A stretch of DNA of 64,000 nt from Mesorhizobium kowhaii (GCF_003253745.1 NZ_MZXV01000013.1:186001-250000); one strand, 5' to 3'; counted from the first letter of the stretch, positions 50,789 through 60,615 are shown. A program made the numbers and translations. The notes: generated from the letters alone by a model not told the origin.

Positions 50789-52867
50789 CTACCGCCCCTC
50801 GCGGTACCACATCGAACCCATTGCCAGCAGCAGTAGGCCGAGGCCCAGGAAGCCGCCGAACAGCGGCACGCGCGAGACCGCCTTGAGCACGCTGTCGTTG
50901 GTCGTGCGCAGGCCGATCCAGTCGCTGCCAGATGCGTCACCTGCCGAGCGCACCGGCACGACCGAAGGCAGCGTCACGTCGCTGCCAACGACCGAGGATG
51001 ATGCCAGCCGGCGCACGCTGCCGCCGGTGGCTTCCGCCGGCGCCTTCAGCCGGTTTTCGGTGGAGATGACGTCGGCGAATTCCGGCGCGTTGACCGGTCC
51101 GACATGGGCGAGCGCGGTCAAGTCGCCATTGGCGACCTGGTAGAGGCCGATCTCGCTGGTCTCGACGCTGCCAAGGAAGACGCCGGGCTCCGATTTCTCG
51201 AGCTTGACCGTCAAGGTCTTGCCGGAGGGGGTGATGATCTGCGCGGAACCAGGATCATCGGCCATCGTCTGGCGGCGAATTTCCAGCACCATGCCGCGGC
51301 CGTCGGCGGTCAGCCGCTCCTCCTCGAGCTCGGGCTCCTTCATCAGCCAGTGCGCAATGCGCCGGTAGAGCTGGACATGCGGGCCGCCGCCTTCGAAGCC
51401 GCGCGCCCACAGCCAGCCCTGGTCGGACAGAAGCATGCCGACGCGGCCCTCTCCCTTGCGGTCGAGCAAGAGCAGGGGCCGGTTGTCGGCGCCCTTCATC
51501 ACCACTTCGCCTTCGGGATTCTGCACGCCGATGGTGCGGAACCAGCGGCTCCAGTGCGGCGGCTCGGTGGCCGAACCGTCCAGCCCGCGGGTCACCGGGT
51601 GGCGCTGGCCGAGTTCGGTGAGGCGCGGATAGAAGGCCTTGTCGACCACTTCGCCGGTCGGCATTGCCGGCAAGGCCGACATCAGCGGCGTGCGTGCGAT
51701 CGAGCTTTCGCCGGCATATTCGGGACCGGCCGCGATCAGCAGGGCGCCGCCCTTTTCGACATATTCGGAGATGTAGTCGTAATAGAGGATCGGCAGCACG
51801 TCGCGGTGCTGGTAGCGGTCGAAGATGATGAGGTCGAAATCCTTGATTTTCTCGACGAACAGCTCGCGGGTCGGGAAGGCGATCAGCGACAATTCGTTGA
51901 TCGGCGTGCCGTCCTGCTTTTCCGGCGGCCGCAAAATGGTGAAATGGACGAGATCGACCGAGGCGTCGGATTTCAACAGATTGCGCCAGGTGCGCTCGCC
52001 CGCATGCGGCTCACCGGAGACGAGCAGCACGCGCAGGTTTTCGCGGATGCCGTCGATGAGGGCGATGGCGCGGTTGTTGGTGTCGGTCAGTTCGCCCGGT
52101 TCGCGGTCGATGGCGAGCTCGATGATGTTACGGCCGGCGCCCGGAATGGTCACCTGCAGCGGCATGGCCTGGCCGACGGTGGCATGCTCGACCGCGACCT
52201 GCTCGCCATTGACCGAGACGCGCACATCGACCGGGCCGGTCTCTTTTTCCGTCGAAATGACGCGGTAGGTCATGTCGAGCGGCTTGCCGACAAGGCCGAA
52301 GCGCGGCGCGTTCTCGAAGCGGATGCGGCGATCCTTCTCGTGGTCGTTGCCGGTGATCAGGGCATGAAGCGGCGCGTTGAAATCGGGGCTACCTGCGGGT
52401 GCGTCATGCACCTCGCCATCGGTGATCATGATGGCGCCGCCGATGCGCGACGGCGGCACGTCGCGGAAGGCGCCTTCGAGCGCGCCGAACAGCCGTGTTT
52501 CCGTGCGCTCCTCGGCGGCTTGCGATTTGCCGGCCTCGACGACGCGCACGTCGAACTGCTTGAAGCGGCCAAGACGCTGCTGCAGCCCGGCCAGCGCCTC
52601 GTCGGTCTGTTTGGTGCGGTCGCCGATGTCCTGGCTCTGGCTGCGGTCGACGATCAGGGCGACGACACTTTTCAGCGGCTCGCGCTCCTCGTTGAGGAAC
52701 ACCGGGTTGAACAGGGCGGCGGCGAGCGCCAGCAGGGCGACGAAGCGGAAGATGGCGCCACGCTGGCGAAACCACAGGCCGATGAGCGCCAGCAGCGCCA
52801 GCGGCACCAGCACCACGGCCAGCAATGGCCAGGAGATCAGCGGTTCGAGCGAGATCGACCAGTTCAT
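50789..52867 (-). CDS. Large membrane protein with glutamine-amidotransferase-like/VWA-like fold
   Basis: A 692-residue protein. Two N-terminal helices (LLAVVLVPLALLALIGLWF, FRFVALLALAAALFNPVFL) precede a VWA-like stretch (VALIVDRSQSQDIGDRT, IGGAIMITDGEVHDAP). A class I glutamine-amidotransferase-like domain without the catalytic Cys follows (VLLVSGEPHAGERTWRNLLK, GGALLIAAGPEYAG). A C-terminal helix (FLGLGLLLLAMGSMWY) closes it. It is the last gene of the MoxR/DUF58 operon. Such membrane proteins probably form the complex that the MoxR ATPase acts on. Function is otherwise unknown. Confidence 0.82.
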   Translation of the reverse strand: MNWSISLEPLISWPLLAVVLVPLALLALIGLWFRQRGAIFRFVALLALAAALFNPVFLNEEREPLKSVVALIVDRSQSQDIGDRTKQTDEALAGLQQRLGRFKQFDVRVVEAGKSQAAEERTETRLFGALEGAFRDVPPSRIGGAIMITDGEVHDAPAGSPDFNAPLHALITGNDHEKDRRIRFENAPRFGLVGKPLDMTYRVISTEKETGPVDVRVSVNGEQVAVEHATVGQAMPLQVTIPGAGRNIIELAIDREPGELTDTNNRAIALIDGIRENLRVLLVSGEPHAGERTWRNLLKSDASVDLVHFTILRPPEKQDGTPINELSLIAFPTRELFVEKIKDFDLIIFDRYQHRDVLPILYYDYISEYVEKGGALLIAAGPEYAGESSIARTPLMSALPAMPTGEVVDKAFYPRLTELGQRHPVTRGLDGSATEPPHWSRWFRTIGVQNPEGEVVMKGADNRPLLLLDRKGEGRVGMLLSDQGWLWARGFEGGGPHVQLYRRIAHWLMKEPELEEERLTADGRGMVLEIRRQTMADDPGSAQIITPSGKTLTVKLEKSEPGVFLGSVETSEIGLYQVANGDLTALAHVGPVNAPEFADVISTENRLKAPAEATGGSVRRLASSSVVGSDVTLPSVVPVRSAGDASGSDWIGLRTTNDSVLKAVSRVPLFGGFLGLGLLLLAMGSMWYREGR

Positions 52868-52930
52868 GCGTTAACCTCGCCCGTGTGGGGAGGGTCGATC
52901 CGCGTAGGGAGCGCAGCAAGGAACGTCATC

Positions 52931-55738
52931 CTACTGCCCCAGCCGTTCGAGCAGTATGGGCACGTGCACCTGGTCGGATTTGTAGTTGCCGGTCAGCATG
53001 TACATCATGATGTTGACGCCGGCGCGCAGCGCGTAGATGCGCTGCATCGGGTCCGCCGGCACGGTCGGCAGCAGCGGATCGCCATTCTCGTCGACCGCCC
53101 AGGCGCCGGCGAAATCATTGGCGGTGATCATGATCGGCGAGACGCCGTCGCCGGTGCGCACCGGCCGGTTCTCGGCATTGCTGGCGTCGAGCGAGGCCTC
53201 GACCCAGAGCGGGCTGCCACTGAAGCGGCCGGGAAATTCGGGCAGGATGAAGAAGGATTTGGTCAGCACGTGGTCGGACGGCACCGGTTCCAGCGGCGGC
53301 ACGTTGAGGTTGCCGAGGATGTCGCGCAGCCGCTCCGTCGCCGGGCTGGTCGAATCGGCGCCGATGCCGTTGGCGAACTGGTCGCGGGTGTCGAACAGCA
53401 CCGTGCCGCCCTGCTGCATATAGGCGTCGATGCGGGCGATCGCGGCCTGGCTCGGCATTGGTGCGGCCGGATCGATCGGCCAGTAGATCAGCGGATAGAA
53501 CGACAGCTCGTCCTTCGCGATGTCGACACCGGCCGGCGTGCCGGGTTCCAGCGCCGTCTTCTCGACCAGGAAGCGGGTCAGGCCTTCGAGCCCGGCGCGG
53601 CTGATCGAATCGTCGCCCGGCACGCCAGTCAGCACATAGGCGATGCGGGTCTTCGCTATCGCCTCGATGGCGACCTCGTCGCCCGGTTTGGCGTCGTCGG
53701 CGCGGGCAGGATCGGCATGGCCGAACAGTGCGCCGAGCGCAATCAGGATCGCGGCGGTGGTGGCCACGCCACCGGCTCGGCGCGGCCGGCGGGCCATCCA
53801 GAACACCGCCAGCGTGTCGAGCAGCATCAGCACCAGGGCGGTCGCGACCAGCGCGCCCTTCAGGTTGCGCGATTCGTCAAAGGCATACTGGATTGATGTG
53901 ACCGGAATAGTGATTTGCGGGCGCGCCAGTGGCGCCAGCGTGCTTGCGGCATCGAGCAAATTGTGGGCGAAGACGCCGGTCTCGGAGCCGTAGAGGCCGG
54001 GCGGGTTCTCGAAGGTCACCACCAGCGCGGGACCCGGCACCAGAGGCCGTGCATCCGGCGTCGGCGGCACCAGTGTGCCGTCGGCTGAGATCATGCGGTA
54101 AGGCGCCAGCGAGGTCGCGGCAGCTTCGGCATTGGCGATCGCCGCTCCCTGGTTGCGCGACAGCTGCACGATCCGGCGCAGCATCTCGACGAAGCTGCCG
54201 GAGATCGGCAGGTTCGACCAGGTCGCCTCGGGTGTGACGTGGAAGAGCACCAGCGTGCCCTTGCCTTTCTTCAGTCCGGTGACCAGCGGCGTGCCGTCGG
54301 CGAGTGCGGCCCAGGTGCGCTCGACGATGTCGGGCGTCGGCTCGGCCAGCACCTGCCTGGTGACGGTGACCTCGGTGGGCGGCGCAAGATCGGCGAACGG
54401 GCCGGCCTTGGGGAATTCGGTGACCGGCTGCGGCGAGGTCCATGACAGCGCGCCGCCGAGCGAACGCTCGCCGGTGCGCAGGCGGACCGGCAGCAGGTCG
54501 TCGTCATTGCCGGCGGCGGCCAGCCGCGAGCCGGCGAAACGCACCAGCGTGCCGCCATTGTCGACCCAGTCGACCAGCCTTTGCCGGACCTGTGCGGGAA
54601 TAGTGCCGATGTCGGCCATGACGATCATCGCCGGCTTCTGGTCGAGGATCTGCGGGATGGCGTCGGCGAGGTCGGCGCTGGAGGGTTCGACAAGATCGGC
54701 GAAGGGCTGCAGCGCGCGCCTGATGTAGTAGAGCGGCGACAAAAGCGGCTGCGCCTGGTCGGCCTCGGCCTGCGACAGCAGCCCGACGCGACGGCGCTTG
54801 GAGCTTTCGTCTAAGACACGGACCGCACCGGCCTGCCGCTCGCCATCGAGCGCGATCGAGGCGAAGTCGTTGCGCAGCTCGAATGGCACCGCCATGGTGC
54901 CGGTCGCGGTGGTTTCGCCTGGGGAGAAGGTCAGCGTCGCATCGGCGATGCGGCGGCCCTTGTCGTCGAAGGCGCCGGCGGTGACTTGCGCCGGAGCCGG
55001 GTCGCCCGGCGCGCGGATGGCGGTCAGGGCAAAGCCATCGACCTGGTTGTCGGCGGCAATCAGGCCGGTCAGCGAAAGCCGGTCGGAACTGGCCCAGACG
55101 ACATGGGCGGCATTTTTCGACAACAGCGTGTTGAAGGCGGCCTCGTCGCCCTTCGCCGCCAGGCCGTCGGCAAGCACGGCGACGCTGGCGCCGGGCAAGG
55201 TGTCCAGCACACCGGCGACGCGGGCATAGATGGCGGGCCGGTCGGTCGGGATCGGCCGCGGCTTGGCGGCGCGCAGCCGGTCAAGGGCGGCGGCGGCATC
55301 GAACGGTCCGATTTCCGAATTGGGCTTTTCGGCGGTGAAGGCGATGACGACCGGCACGCCGTTCGAGCCGGCGTCGTTGATCAGCCGCTCGGCGGTGGCG
55401 ACGCGCTTGTTCCAGTCGGCGGCACTTGCCCAGTCATTGTCGATGACCAACGCCAGGGCCGCCCCCTCGGCCGGCAGTTTCTCGCGCGGGTTGAAGACCG
55501 GCTCGGCAAGGGCGGCGACGATGAGTGCGGCCATCAGCAGCCTGAGCAGCGTCAGCCACCACGGGCTCTGATGCGGCGTCTCCTCGCGCTTCAGCACGCG
55601 CGCCAGGATCTTCAGCGGCGGGAAGATCTCGGTCTGCGGCTTGGGCGGCGTCAGCCGCAACAGCCACCAGATCACCGGCAGCGCCAGCAGGCCCCACAGC
55701 ACCGTGGGGGCGCCAAAGGAGAGCGGCAGCCAGCTCAT
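52931..55738 (-). CDS. BatA-like membrane protein with C-terminal DUF4159
   Basis: A 935-residue protein. The N-terminus matches the BatA/aerotolerance helix pair (GAPTVLWGLLALPVIWWLLR, SPWWLTLLRLLMAALIVAAL, then EPVFNP). A VWA-like region (ALALVIDNDWASAADWNKRV) follows, and near residue 640 a further helix pair. The C-terminal DUF4159 domain has ELSFYPLIYWPIDPAAPMPS, GGTVLFDTRDQF and VYALRAGVNIMMYMLTGNYK-like ends. Its ATG overlaps the DUF58 stop (ATGA). It is part of the MoxR operon. Confidence 0.87.
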   Translation of the reverse strand: MSWLPLSFGAPTVLWGLLALPVIWWLLRLTPPKPQTEIFPPLKILARVLKREETPHQSPWWLTLLRLLMAALIVAALAEPVFNPREKLPAEGAALALVIDNDWASAADWNKRVATAERLINDAGSNGVPVVIAFTAEKPNSEIGPFDAAAALDRLRAAKPRPIPTDRPAIYARVAGVLDTLPGASVAVLADGLAAKGDEAAFNTLLSKNAAHVVWASSDRLSLTGLIAADNQVDGFALTAIRAPGDPAPAQVTAGAFDDKGRRIADATLTFSPGETTATGTMAVPFELRNDFASIALDGERQAGAVRVLDESSKRRRVGLLSQAEADQAQPLLSPLYYIRRALQPFADLVEPSSADLADAIPQILDQKPAMIVMADIGTIPAQVRQRLVDWVDNGGTLVRFAGSRLAAAGNDDDLLPVRLRTGERSLGGALSWTSPQPVTEFPKAGPFADLAPPTEVTVTRQVLAEPTPDIVERTWAALADGTPLVTGLKKGKGTLVLFHVTPEATWSNLPISGSFVEMLRRIVQLSRNQGAAIANAEAAATSLAPYRMISADGTLVPPTPDARPLVPGPALVVTFENPPGLYGSETGVFAHNLLDAASTLAPLARPQITIPVTSIQYAFDESRNLKGALVATALVLMLLDTLAVFWMARRPRRAGGVATTAAILIALGALFGHADPARADDAKPGDEVAIEAIAKTRIAYVLTGVPGDDSISRAGLEGLTRFLVEKTALEPGTPAGVDIAKDELSFYPLIYWPIDPAAPMPSQAAIARIDAYMQQGGTVLFDTRDQFANGIGADSTSPATERLRDILGNLNVPPLEPVPSDHVLTKSFFILPEFPGRFSGSPLWVEASLDASNAENRPVRTGDGVSPIMITANDFAGAWAVDENGDPLLPTVPADPMQRIYALRAGVNIMMYMLTGNYKSDQVHVPILLERLGQ

Positions 55739-56697
55739 GCGCTGACCTTTCCGGCATGACCGCTTCCGGTCAGCCCGGCCCGGCCACTTCCGGCCAGCCC
55801 GGCATAACCGCCATCGGCGGTCATCGCCATGTGCAGGCGCACCAGCGCGTCGGAAGCCAGCCGATCGGTGTGGTTGACGGTAAAGCTCCAGCCGAGCCGC
55901 TTGCACCAGGCGGCCAGTTCGTGGCGGCGGGCGGTGTAGAGCAGACGGTACTCATCGCCCAGCATTTCGGCGCGGCCGGCGGTCAGCTTGTCGCCGGTCT
56001 CGGGATCGGTGAATTCGGTGCGGCCGGCATAGGGAAAGGTTTCCTCGGCCGGGTCGGCGACCTCGATCAGATGCGCGCGCACGCCATGGCGGGCGAGCAC
56101 GTCGAGCCAGCCCATCGTTTCCTCGACCGGGTCGAGGAAATCGCTGGCGATGACGATGTCGCAGAAGCGGCGGATGTCGGACAGGTCGGGTTTTGCCGGC
56201 AGTTCTCCGGCGTGCATGAGCTGGGCGGCGATGCGCTCGGCGCCGTTGCGGGCGGTGAACGGATCGGTGAGGCCCGGCCAGGCGATGCGCTCGCCGCTGC
56301 GCGACAACAGCTCGGCCATGGCCAGCGCCAGCACCAGCGCGCGCGATTGCTTGGAGACGCTGGCGCCGGTCGACTTGTAGAGCATCGACGGCGAGGGGTC
56401 GGCCCACAGCCAGACCGTATGGGCGGCTTCCCATTCACGGTCGCGCACATAGGTATGATCGTCGCGGGCCGAGCGGCGCCAGTCGATGCGCGAGGAATCG
56501 CCTTCGACATAGGGCCGGAACTGCCAGAAATTCTCGCCGATGCCGCGCTTGCGGCGGCCGTGCCAGCCGGCGATCACGGTGTTGACGATACGGCGCGCCT
56601 CGACCAGCAGGTCGGGCACCAGCGAGGCTCGCAACCGGCCACGGGCGAGCGCGTCGCGCGTCGCTGCCGGAGCCTGGACCTCGCCGATGCGCGCCAT
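55735..56697 (-). CDS. DUF58 domain protein
   Basis: A 320-residue soluble protein with the DUF58 hallmark RGIGENFWQFRPYVEGDSSR then IDWRRSARDDHTYVRDREWE. The VWA-like remainder (VWLWADPSPSMLY, DIVIASDFLDPVEETMGWLD) follows. The C-terminus ends in a short degenerate repeat (AGLAGSGRAGLTGSGHAGK), unusual for the family and probably a local duplication. It starts one base inside the moxR stop (TGATG). DUF58 proteins are the usual partners of MoxR ATPases. Confidence 0.9.
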   Translation of the reverse strand: MARIGEVQAPAATRDALARGRLRASLVPDLLVEARRIVNTVIAGWHGRRKRGIGENFWQFRPYVEGDSSRIDWRRSARDDHTYVRDREWEAAHTVWLWADPSPSMLYKSTGASVSKQSRALVLALAMAELLSRSGERIAWPGLTDPFTARNGAERIAAQLMHAGELPAKPDLSDIRRFCDIVIASDFLDPVEETMGWLDVLARHGVRAHLIEVADPAEETFPYAGRTEFTDPETGDKLTAGRAEMLGDEYRLLYTARRHELAAWCKRLGWSFTVNHTDRLASDALVRLHMAMTADGGYAGLAGSGRAGLTGSGHAGKVSA

Positions 56698-57701
56698 CAA
56701 ATCCCTTTCACCAGCTTCGCCACCACGTCGCGCACGCTGGTGCCCTCGGCGCGGGCGGCGAAGGTCAGCGCCATGCGGTGCTGCAGCACCGGCTCGGCCA
56801 GCGCACGGACATCGTCGATGGAGGGCGCCAGCCGCCCGTCGTAAAGTGCGCGCGCCCTTGTGCACAGCATCAGCGCCTGGCTGGCGCGCGGACCGGGGCC
56901 CCAGGCGACATGCTTGTCGGTCTCGGCATTGCCCTGGCCGGGACGCGCCGAGCGCACCAGCGTCAGGATCGCCTCGACGACGCTTTCCGGCACCGGCATG
57001 CGGCGGATCAGCGTCTGGATTTCCTTCAGCCGCACCGGCTGCAGCACGTTCTGCGCCTTCGCGTCCTCGATGCCGGTGGTTTCCAGAAGGATGCGGCGCT
57101 CGGCCTCGATTTCCGGATAGAGGATGTCGACCTGCATCAGGAAGCGGTCGAGCTGGGCCTCGGGTAGGGGATAGGTGCCTTCCTGCTCCAGCGGGTTCTG
57201 CGTTGCCAGCACATGGAAGGGCGCCGGCAGGTCATGGCGGGCGCCGGCAATGGTGACGTGGTATTCCTGCATCGCCTGCAGCAGCGCCGACTGGGTGCGC
57301 GGCGAGGCGCGGTTGATCTCGTCGGCCATCAGAAGCTGGGCGAAGATCGGCCCGGAGATGAAACGGAAGGAGCGCTTGCCGAACTCGTCCTGCTCCATCA
57401 CCTCGGAGCCGAGGATATCGGACGGCATCAGGTCGGGCGTGAACTGGATGCGGCGTGAATCGAGGCCGAGCACGACGCCCAGCGTCTCGACCAGCTTGGT
57501 CTTGGCGAGGCCCGGCACGCCGACCAGCAGCGCATGGCCGCCGGCCAGCAGCGCCACCAGCGTGCGCTCGACGACGCTTTCCTGGCCGAAGATGACCCGG
57601 CCGACCCCGTCGCGGATCCGGGAGATGTCGGCCAGCGCCTTTTCGGCCTCGGCGATCATATCGGTTTCGCTGATCGGGCTTTCCTTGACCATCACGCTCA
57701 T
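56697..57701 (-). CDS. MoxR-family AAA+ ATPase
   Basis: A 334-residue chaperone-type ATPase. It shows Walker A GVPGLAKTK (61-69), the Walker B region LLMADEINRA (123-132), TIAGARHDLPAPFHVLATQN (sensor 1) and LPEAQLDRFLM with the arginine finger. ATG 57701 is chosen; ATG 57692 is possible. It is first in a four-gene operon with DUF58, BatA-like and GATase-like membrane proteins. By analogy it remodels or activates the membrane VWA complex. Confidence 0.93.
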   Translation of the reverse strand: MSVMVKESPISETDMIAEAEKALADISRIRDGVGRVIFGQESVVERTLVALLAGGHALLVGVPGLAKTKLVETLGVVLGLDSRRIQFTPDLMPSDILGSEVMEQDEFGKRSFRFISGPIFAQLLMADEINRASPRTQSALLQAMQEYHVTIAGARHDLPAPFHVLATQNPLEQEGTYPLPEAQLDRFLMQVDILYPEIEAERRILLETTGIEDAKAQNVLQPVRLKEIQTLIRRMPVPESVVEAILTLVRSARPGQGNAETDKHVAWGPGPRASQALMLCTRARALYDGRLAPSIDDVRALAEPVLQHRMALTFAARAEGTSVRDVVAKLVKGI

Positions 57702-57843
57702 GCAGCATCGATCCTTGTGGTTGGAAATACCGGCCCGCACCATAGCATAGTTTGCCGCGATTCGGCCTCGCGTGGCGCCCATGTTCGAACTTAAATCACA
57801 GACTTAGGCTGACAAGCGGAACAACAGTGACTATTTCGTGACC

Positions 57844-58473
57844 ATGACGGATCACTCCGAACATCGCCAACAAAGCCTTACGACCGCCACCGAAGCGCGC
57901 GGTCTCGAGGCGCTGATCTCGCGCGCCGCCCGTGCCGGCAAGGGCGCGGCGCCGGTCGAGCGCTGGAATCCCGACTTCTGCGGCGATCTCGACATGGAGA
58001 TCAAGGCCGACGGCACCTGGTTCTATCTGGGCACGCCGATCGGGCGCATGCCGCTGGTGCAGCTTTTTTCCTCGGTGCTGCGCAAGGATGCGGACGGCAG
58101 GACCTATCTGGTGACGCCGGTGGAACGGGTCGGCATCCGCGTCGCCGATGCGCCGTTCATCGCCGTGGAGATGGATGTTTCGGGCAGCGGCGACGCACAG
58201 ATCATCACCTTCCGCACCAATGTCGGCGATGTCGTCGAGGCCGGGCCGGAGCGGCCGCTGCGCTTTGTCGACGAGAGCGAGACTGGCGGACTGAAGCCCT
58301 ATGTGCTGGTGCGCGGCAGGCTGGAAGCGCTGGTGGCGCGGCCGGTGATGTACGAGCTGGTCGGGCATGGCGAGGAGATCGAGATCGGCGGCAAGACCAT
58401 GTTCGCCGTGCGCTCCAAGGGAGCGGTCTTTCCGATCATGCCGGCGGACCAGCTGAAGCGGCTGAGCGCGTGA
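57844..58473 (+). CDS. DUF1285 family protein
   Basis: A 209-residue soluble protein. The family block reads ERWNPDFCGDLDMEIKADGT then WFYLGTPIGRMPLVQLFSSV, followed by RTYLVTPVERVGIRVADAPF. It matches DUF1285, a proteobacterial family of unknown function with a known double-beta structure. ATG 57844; a GTG two codons earlier is possible. It is divergent from moxR and leads an operon with the Nudix and cca genes through TGATG and GTGA overlaps. Confidence 0.88.
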   Translation: MTDHSEHRQQSLTTATEARGLEALISRAARAGKGAAPVERWNPDFCGDLDMEIKADGTWFYLGTPIGRMPLVQLFSSVLRKDADGRTYLVTPVERVGIRVADAPFIAVEMDVSGSGDAQIITFRTNVGDVVEAGPERPLRFVDESETGGLKPYVLVRGRLEALVARPVMYELVGHGEEIEIGGKTMFAVRSKGAVFPIMPADQLKRLSA

Positions 58474-59105
58474 TGGACCAGGTGTCGCAGGCGCCGTTTT
58501 CCTCAGCGGACTTTCGCGCGCGCTTTGCCGCGCAGCCGGATGCGCATGCCGGCGACGACTATGGCGATCATCGCTTCAATCCCGGCCATCCGCGCCTCAA
58601 CCAAAGCAAGGCACTCCGCGATGCCGCGGTGCTGATCCCGGTGGTCGATCATGAGGGCGACGCGACGGTTCTCTTGACCAAACGGGCCGAAAAGCTGCGC
58701 AATCATTCGGGGCAAGTGGCCTTTCCCGGCGGCACCATCGATGCGACCGATGCCAGTCCCGAAGCGGCGGCGTTGCGCGAGACCTTCGAGGAAATCGGCC
58801 TTGGCCCGGATCGCGTCGAGGTCATCGGCCGCATGCCCGACTATGTCGCCGGCAGCGGCTACCGCATCGCGCCGGTGCTGGGCATCGTGCGGCCGGGTTT
58901 CCAGCTCACCTTGAATGTCGACGAGGTCGATGCCGCCTTCGAAGTGCCGCTGCGTTTCCTGATGGACCCGGCCAACCACAAGCGCGACAGCCGCATGTGG
59001 AACGATCTCGAATGGTTCTTCTACGACATGCCTTATGGCGATCGGCGCATCTGGGGCGTCACCGCCGGCATCATCCGTACGCTGTATGAAAGGCTCTATG
59101 CGTGA
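58473..59105 (+). CDS. Nudix hydrolase, CoA pyrophosphatase type
   Basis: A 210-residue Nudix enzyme. The Nudix box is intact (VAFPGGTIDATDASPEAAAL followed by RETFEEIGL), and upstream LTKRAEKLRNHSGQVAFPGG is the CoA-pyrophosphatase signature (UPF0035). It would cleave CoA or its derivatives to phosphopantetheine and ADP. Its ATG overlaps the DUF1285 stop by one base. Confidence 0.92.
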   Translation: MDQVSQAPFSSADFRARFAAQPDAHAGDDYGDHRFNPGHPRLNQSKALRDAAVLIPVVDHEGDATVLLTKRAEKLRNHSGQVAFPGGTIDATDASPEAAALRETFEEIGLGPDRVEVIGRMPDYVAGSGYRIAPVLGIVRPGFQLTLNVDEVDAAFEVPLRFLMDPANHKRDSRMWNDLEWFFYDMPYGDRRIWGVTAGIIRTLYERLYA

Positions 59106-60367
59106 GTGTCTCGATCGCGGGCAGGGCCGACTGGCTCGGCGACAAGCATCTGCAGCGCCTGCTTGCCGCACTGGCGCAAGGCGGTGAAGAGGCGCGTGTT
59201 GCCGGTGGTGCCGTACGCAACACGCTGATGAGCCAGCCGGTCGCCGACATCGACATCGCCACCACGTGTCTGCCGCAGGAAACCATTCGCCGCGCCGAGG
59301 CGGAAGGCTTCAAGGCGGTGCCGACCGGCATCGAGCATGGGACGATCACGGTGGTCGCGGGCGGCAAGCCCTATGAGATCACCACCTTGCGCGCCGATAT
59401 CGAGACCGATGGCCGTCGCGCCAAGGTCTCGTTCGGGCGCGACTGGAAGCTTGACGCCGAGCGGCGCGATTTCACCATCAACGCGCTCTATGCCGAGGCC
59501 GACGGCGCTGTCATCGACCTGGTCGGCGGCATCGCCGACATCGAGGCGCGCCGGCTGCGCTTCATCGGTGATGCGGAAGCGCGCATCCGCGAGGATTATC
59601 TGCGCATCCTGCGCTTCTTCCGTTTCTTCGCCTGGTATGGCGATGGCCGGCCGGATGCCGAGGGACTGAAAGCCTGTGCCCGGCTGAAGGAAGGGCTGGC
59701 CCAGCTTTCGGCCGAGCGCATCTGGTCGGAACTGAAGAAGCTGTTGTCGGCGCCTGATCCCTCGCGGGCGCTGCTTTGGATGCGGCAGGCCAGCGTCTTG
59801 ACCGCCGCGCTGCCGGAAAGCGAGAAATGGGGCATCGATGCGATCCACGGGCTGACCAAGGCCGAGAAGGATCTGGGCTGGGCACCCGATCCGTTGCTCA
59901 GGCTGGAAGCGATCGTGCCGCCGGATGCCGCGCGCATGAAGACGCTCGCCGAGCGGCTCAAATTTTCGACTGCCGAAGCGGATCGCCTGCGCCACTGGGC
60001 GCTTGCCACCGCCGTCGAGCCGAAGACGACCGAGGGCGAGCTGGCAAAGCGGCTCTATCGTGGCGACCGGCGAGGGTTTGTCGACCGTCTGCGGCTGTCG
60101 CTTGCAGCAGCGCGGGTGCGCGCTGTCGAGGACAATGACGCGTTGCTCGAAGCCGGCGGCTTTTCGCGTCTGCTTGCCTTTGCTCTGAAATGGGAAAAGC
60201 CGTTGTTTCCGCTAAAAGGTGCCGATCTGACCGCGCTCGGCGCAACTCCAGGGCCGAAGCTTGGCGAAATCCTCAAGAACCTTGAGACGGAATGGGTCGA
60301 AGCGGGATTTGCGCCCGATCGCGGCGCGCTGCTTGAACGCGCCGCGGAAGCCTTGAAGGCCGGGTAG
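59102..60367 (+). CDS. cca: CCA tRNA nucleotidyltransferase
   Basis: A 421-residue class II nucleotidyltransferase. It shows VAGGAVRNTLMSQPVADIDI (GG and DxD-like metal site), RRDFTINALYAEADG, GDAEARIREDYLRILRFFRF and a helical body. It adds or repairs the 3' CCA of tRNAs, or acts as a poly(A) polymerase relative; the second is less likely given its length and context. It starts with GTG, overlapping the Nudix stop (GTGA). Confidence 0.93.
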   Translation: MSVSIAGRADWLGDKHLQRLLAALAQGGEEARVAGGAVRNTLMSQPVADIDIATTCLPQETIRRAEAEGFKAVPTGIEHGTITVVAGGKPYEITTLRADIETDGRRAKVSFGRDWKLDAERRDFTINALYAEADGAVIDLVGGIADIEARRLRFIGDAEARIREDYLRILRFFRFFAWYGDGRPDAEGLKACARLKEGLAQLSAERIWSELKKLLSAPDPSRALLWMRQASVLTAALPESEKWGIDAIHGLTKAEKDLGWAPDPLLRLEAIVPPDAARMKTLAERLKFSTAEADRLRHWALATAVEPKTTEGELAKRLYRGDRRGFVDRLRLSLAAARVRAVEDNDALLEAGGFSRLLAFALKWEKPLFPLKGADLTALGATPGPKLGEILKNLETEWVEAGFAPDRGALLERAAEALKAG

Positions 60368-60375
60368 AGTATTTG

Positions 60376-60425
60376 TCAGCGCAATTCCAGACGGAAAACC
60401 GCTGAACACTTTTCGTGGAATTGCT
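60376..60425 (-). repeat. CAATTCC/GGAATTG palindromic repeat, copy 2
   Basis: A single-stem copy. Read on the minus strand it starts AGCAATTCCACGAAAAGTGT and ends CTGGAATTGC. It begins five bases after the DUF1059 stop and ends near the cca stop, filling the space between these convergent genes. It is the most divergent of the four copies. Confidence 0.75.
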
Positions 60426-60429
60426 GGTA

Positions 60430-60615
60430 TCACGCCGCGTCGCGGGTCTTCTCGATGCGTGAGCGGATCGCCTCGATCATCGTCTCGCGGATGACCGCCT
60501 CGCCATGCGTCTCGCGCATGTGCTCGACGGCACGGCGCATGACCTCGGCCTCCTCGCCGGCACGCGTGTGCCAGTCACAGCCGGGCACGAGCGACCCGCA
60601 GTGAAATTCCTTCAT
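60430..60615 (-). CDS. DUF1059 small protein
   Basis: A 61-residue protein with the DUF1059 pattern: FHCGSLVPGCDWHTRAGEEA and the spaced His residues AVEHMRETHGE. Two Cys and several His suggest a small metal-binding protein; this is inference. AAGGAG precedes the ATG at 60615. It has its own promoter region upstream. Confidence 0.85.
   Translation of the reverse strand: MKEFHCGSLVPGCDWHTRAGEEAEVMRRAVEHMRETHGEAVIRETMIEAIRSRIEKTRDAA

Noticed and set aside
51104..53896. A very long plus-strand open frame (about 930 codons) across the BatA/amidotransferase-like genes
   Set aside because: It is antisense to two genes with recognisable domains on the minus strand. Its predicted residues are compositionally odd (rich in Arg, Gly, His, Asp), as expected for a GC-rich shadow frame.
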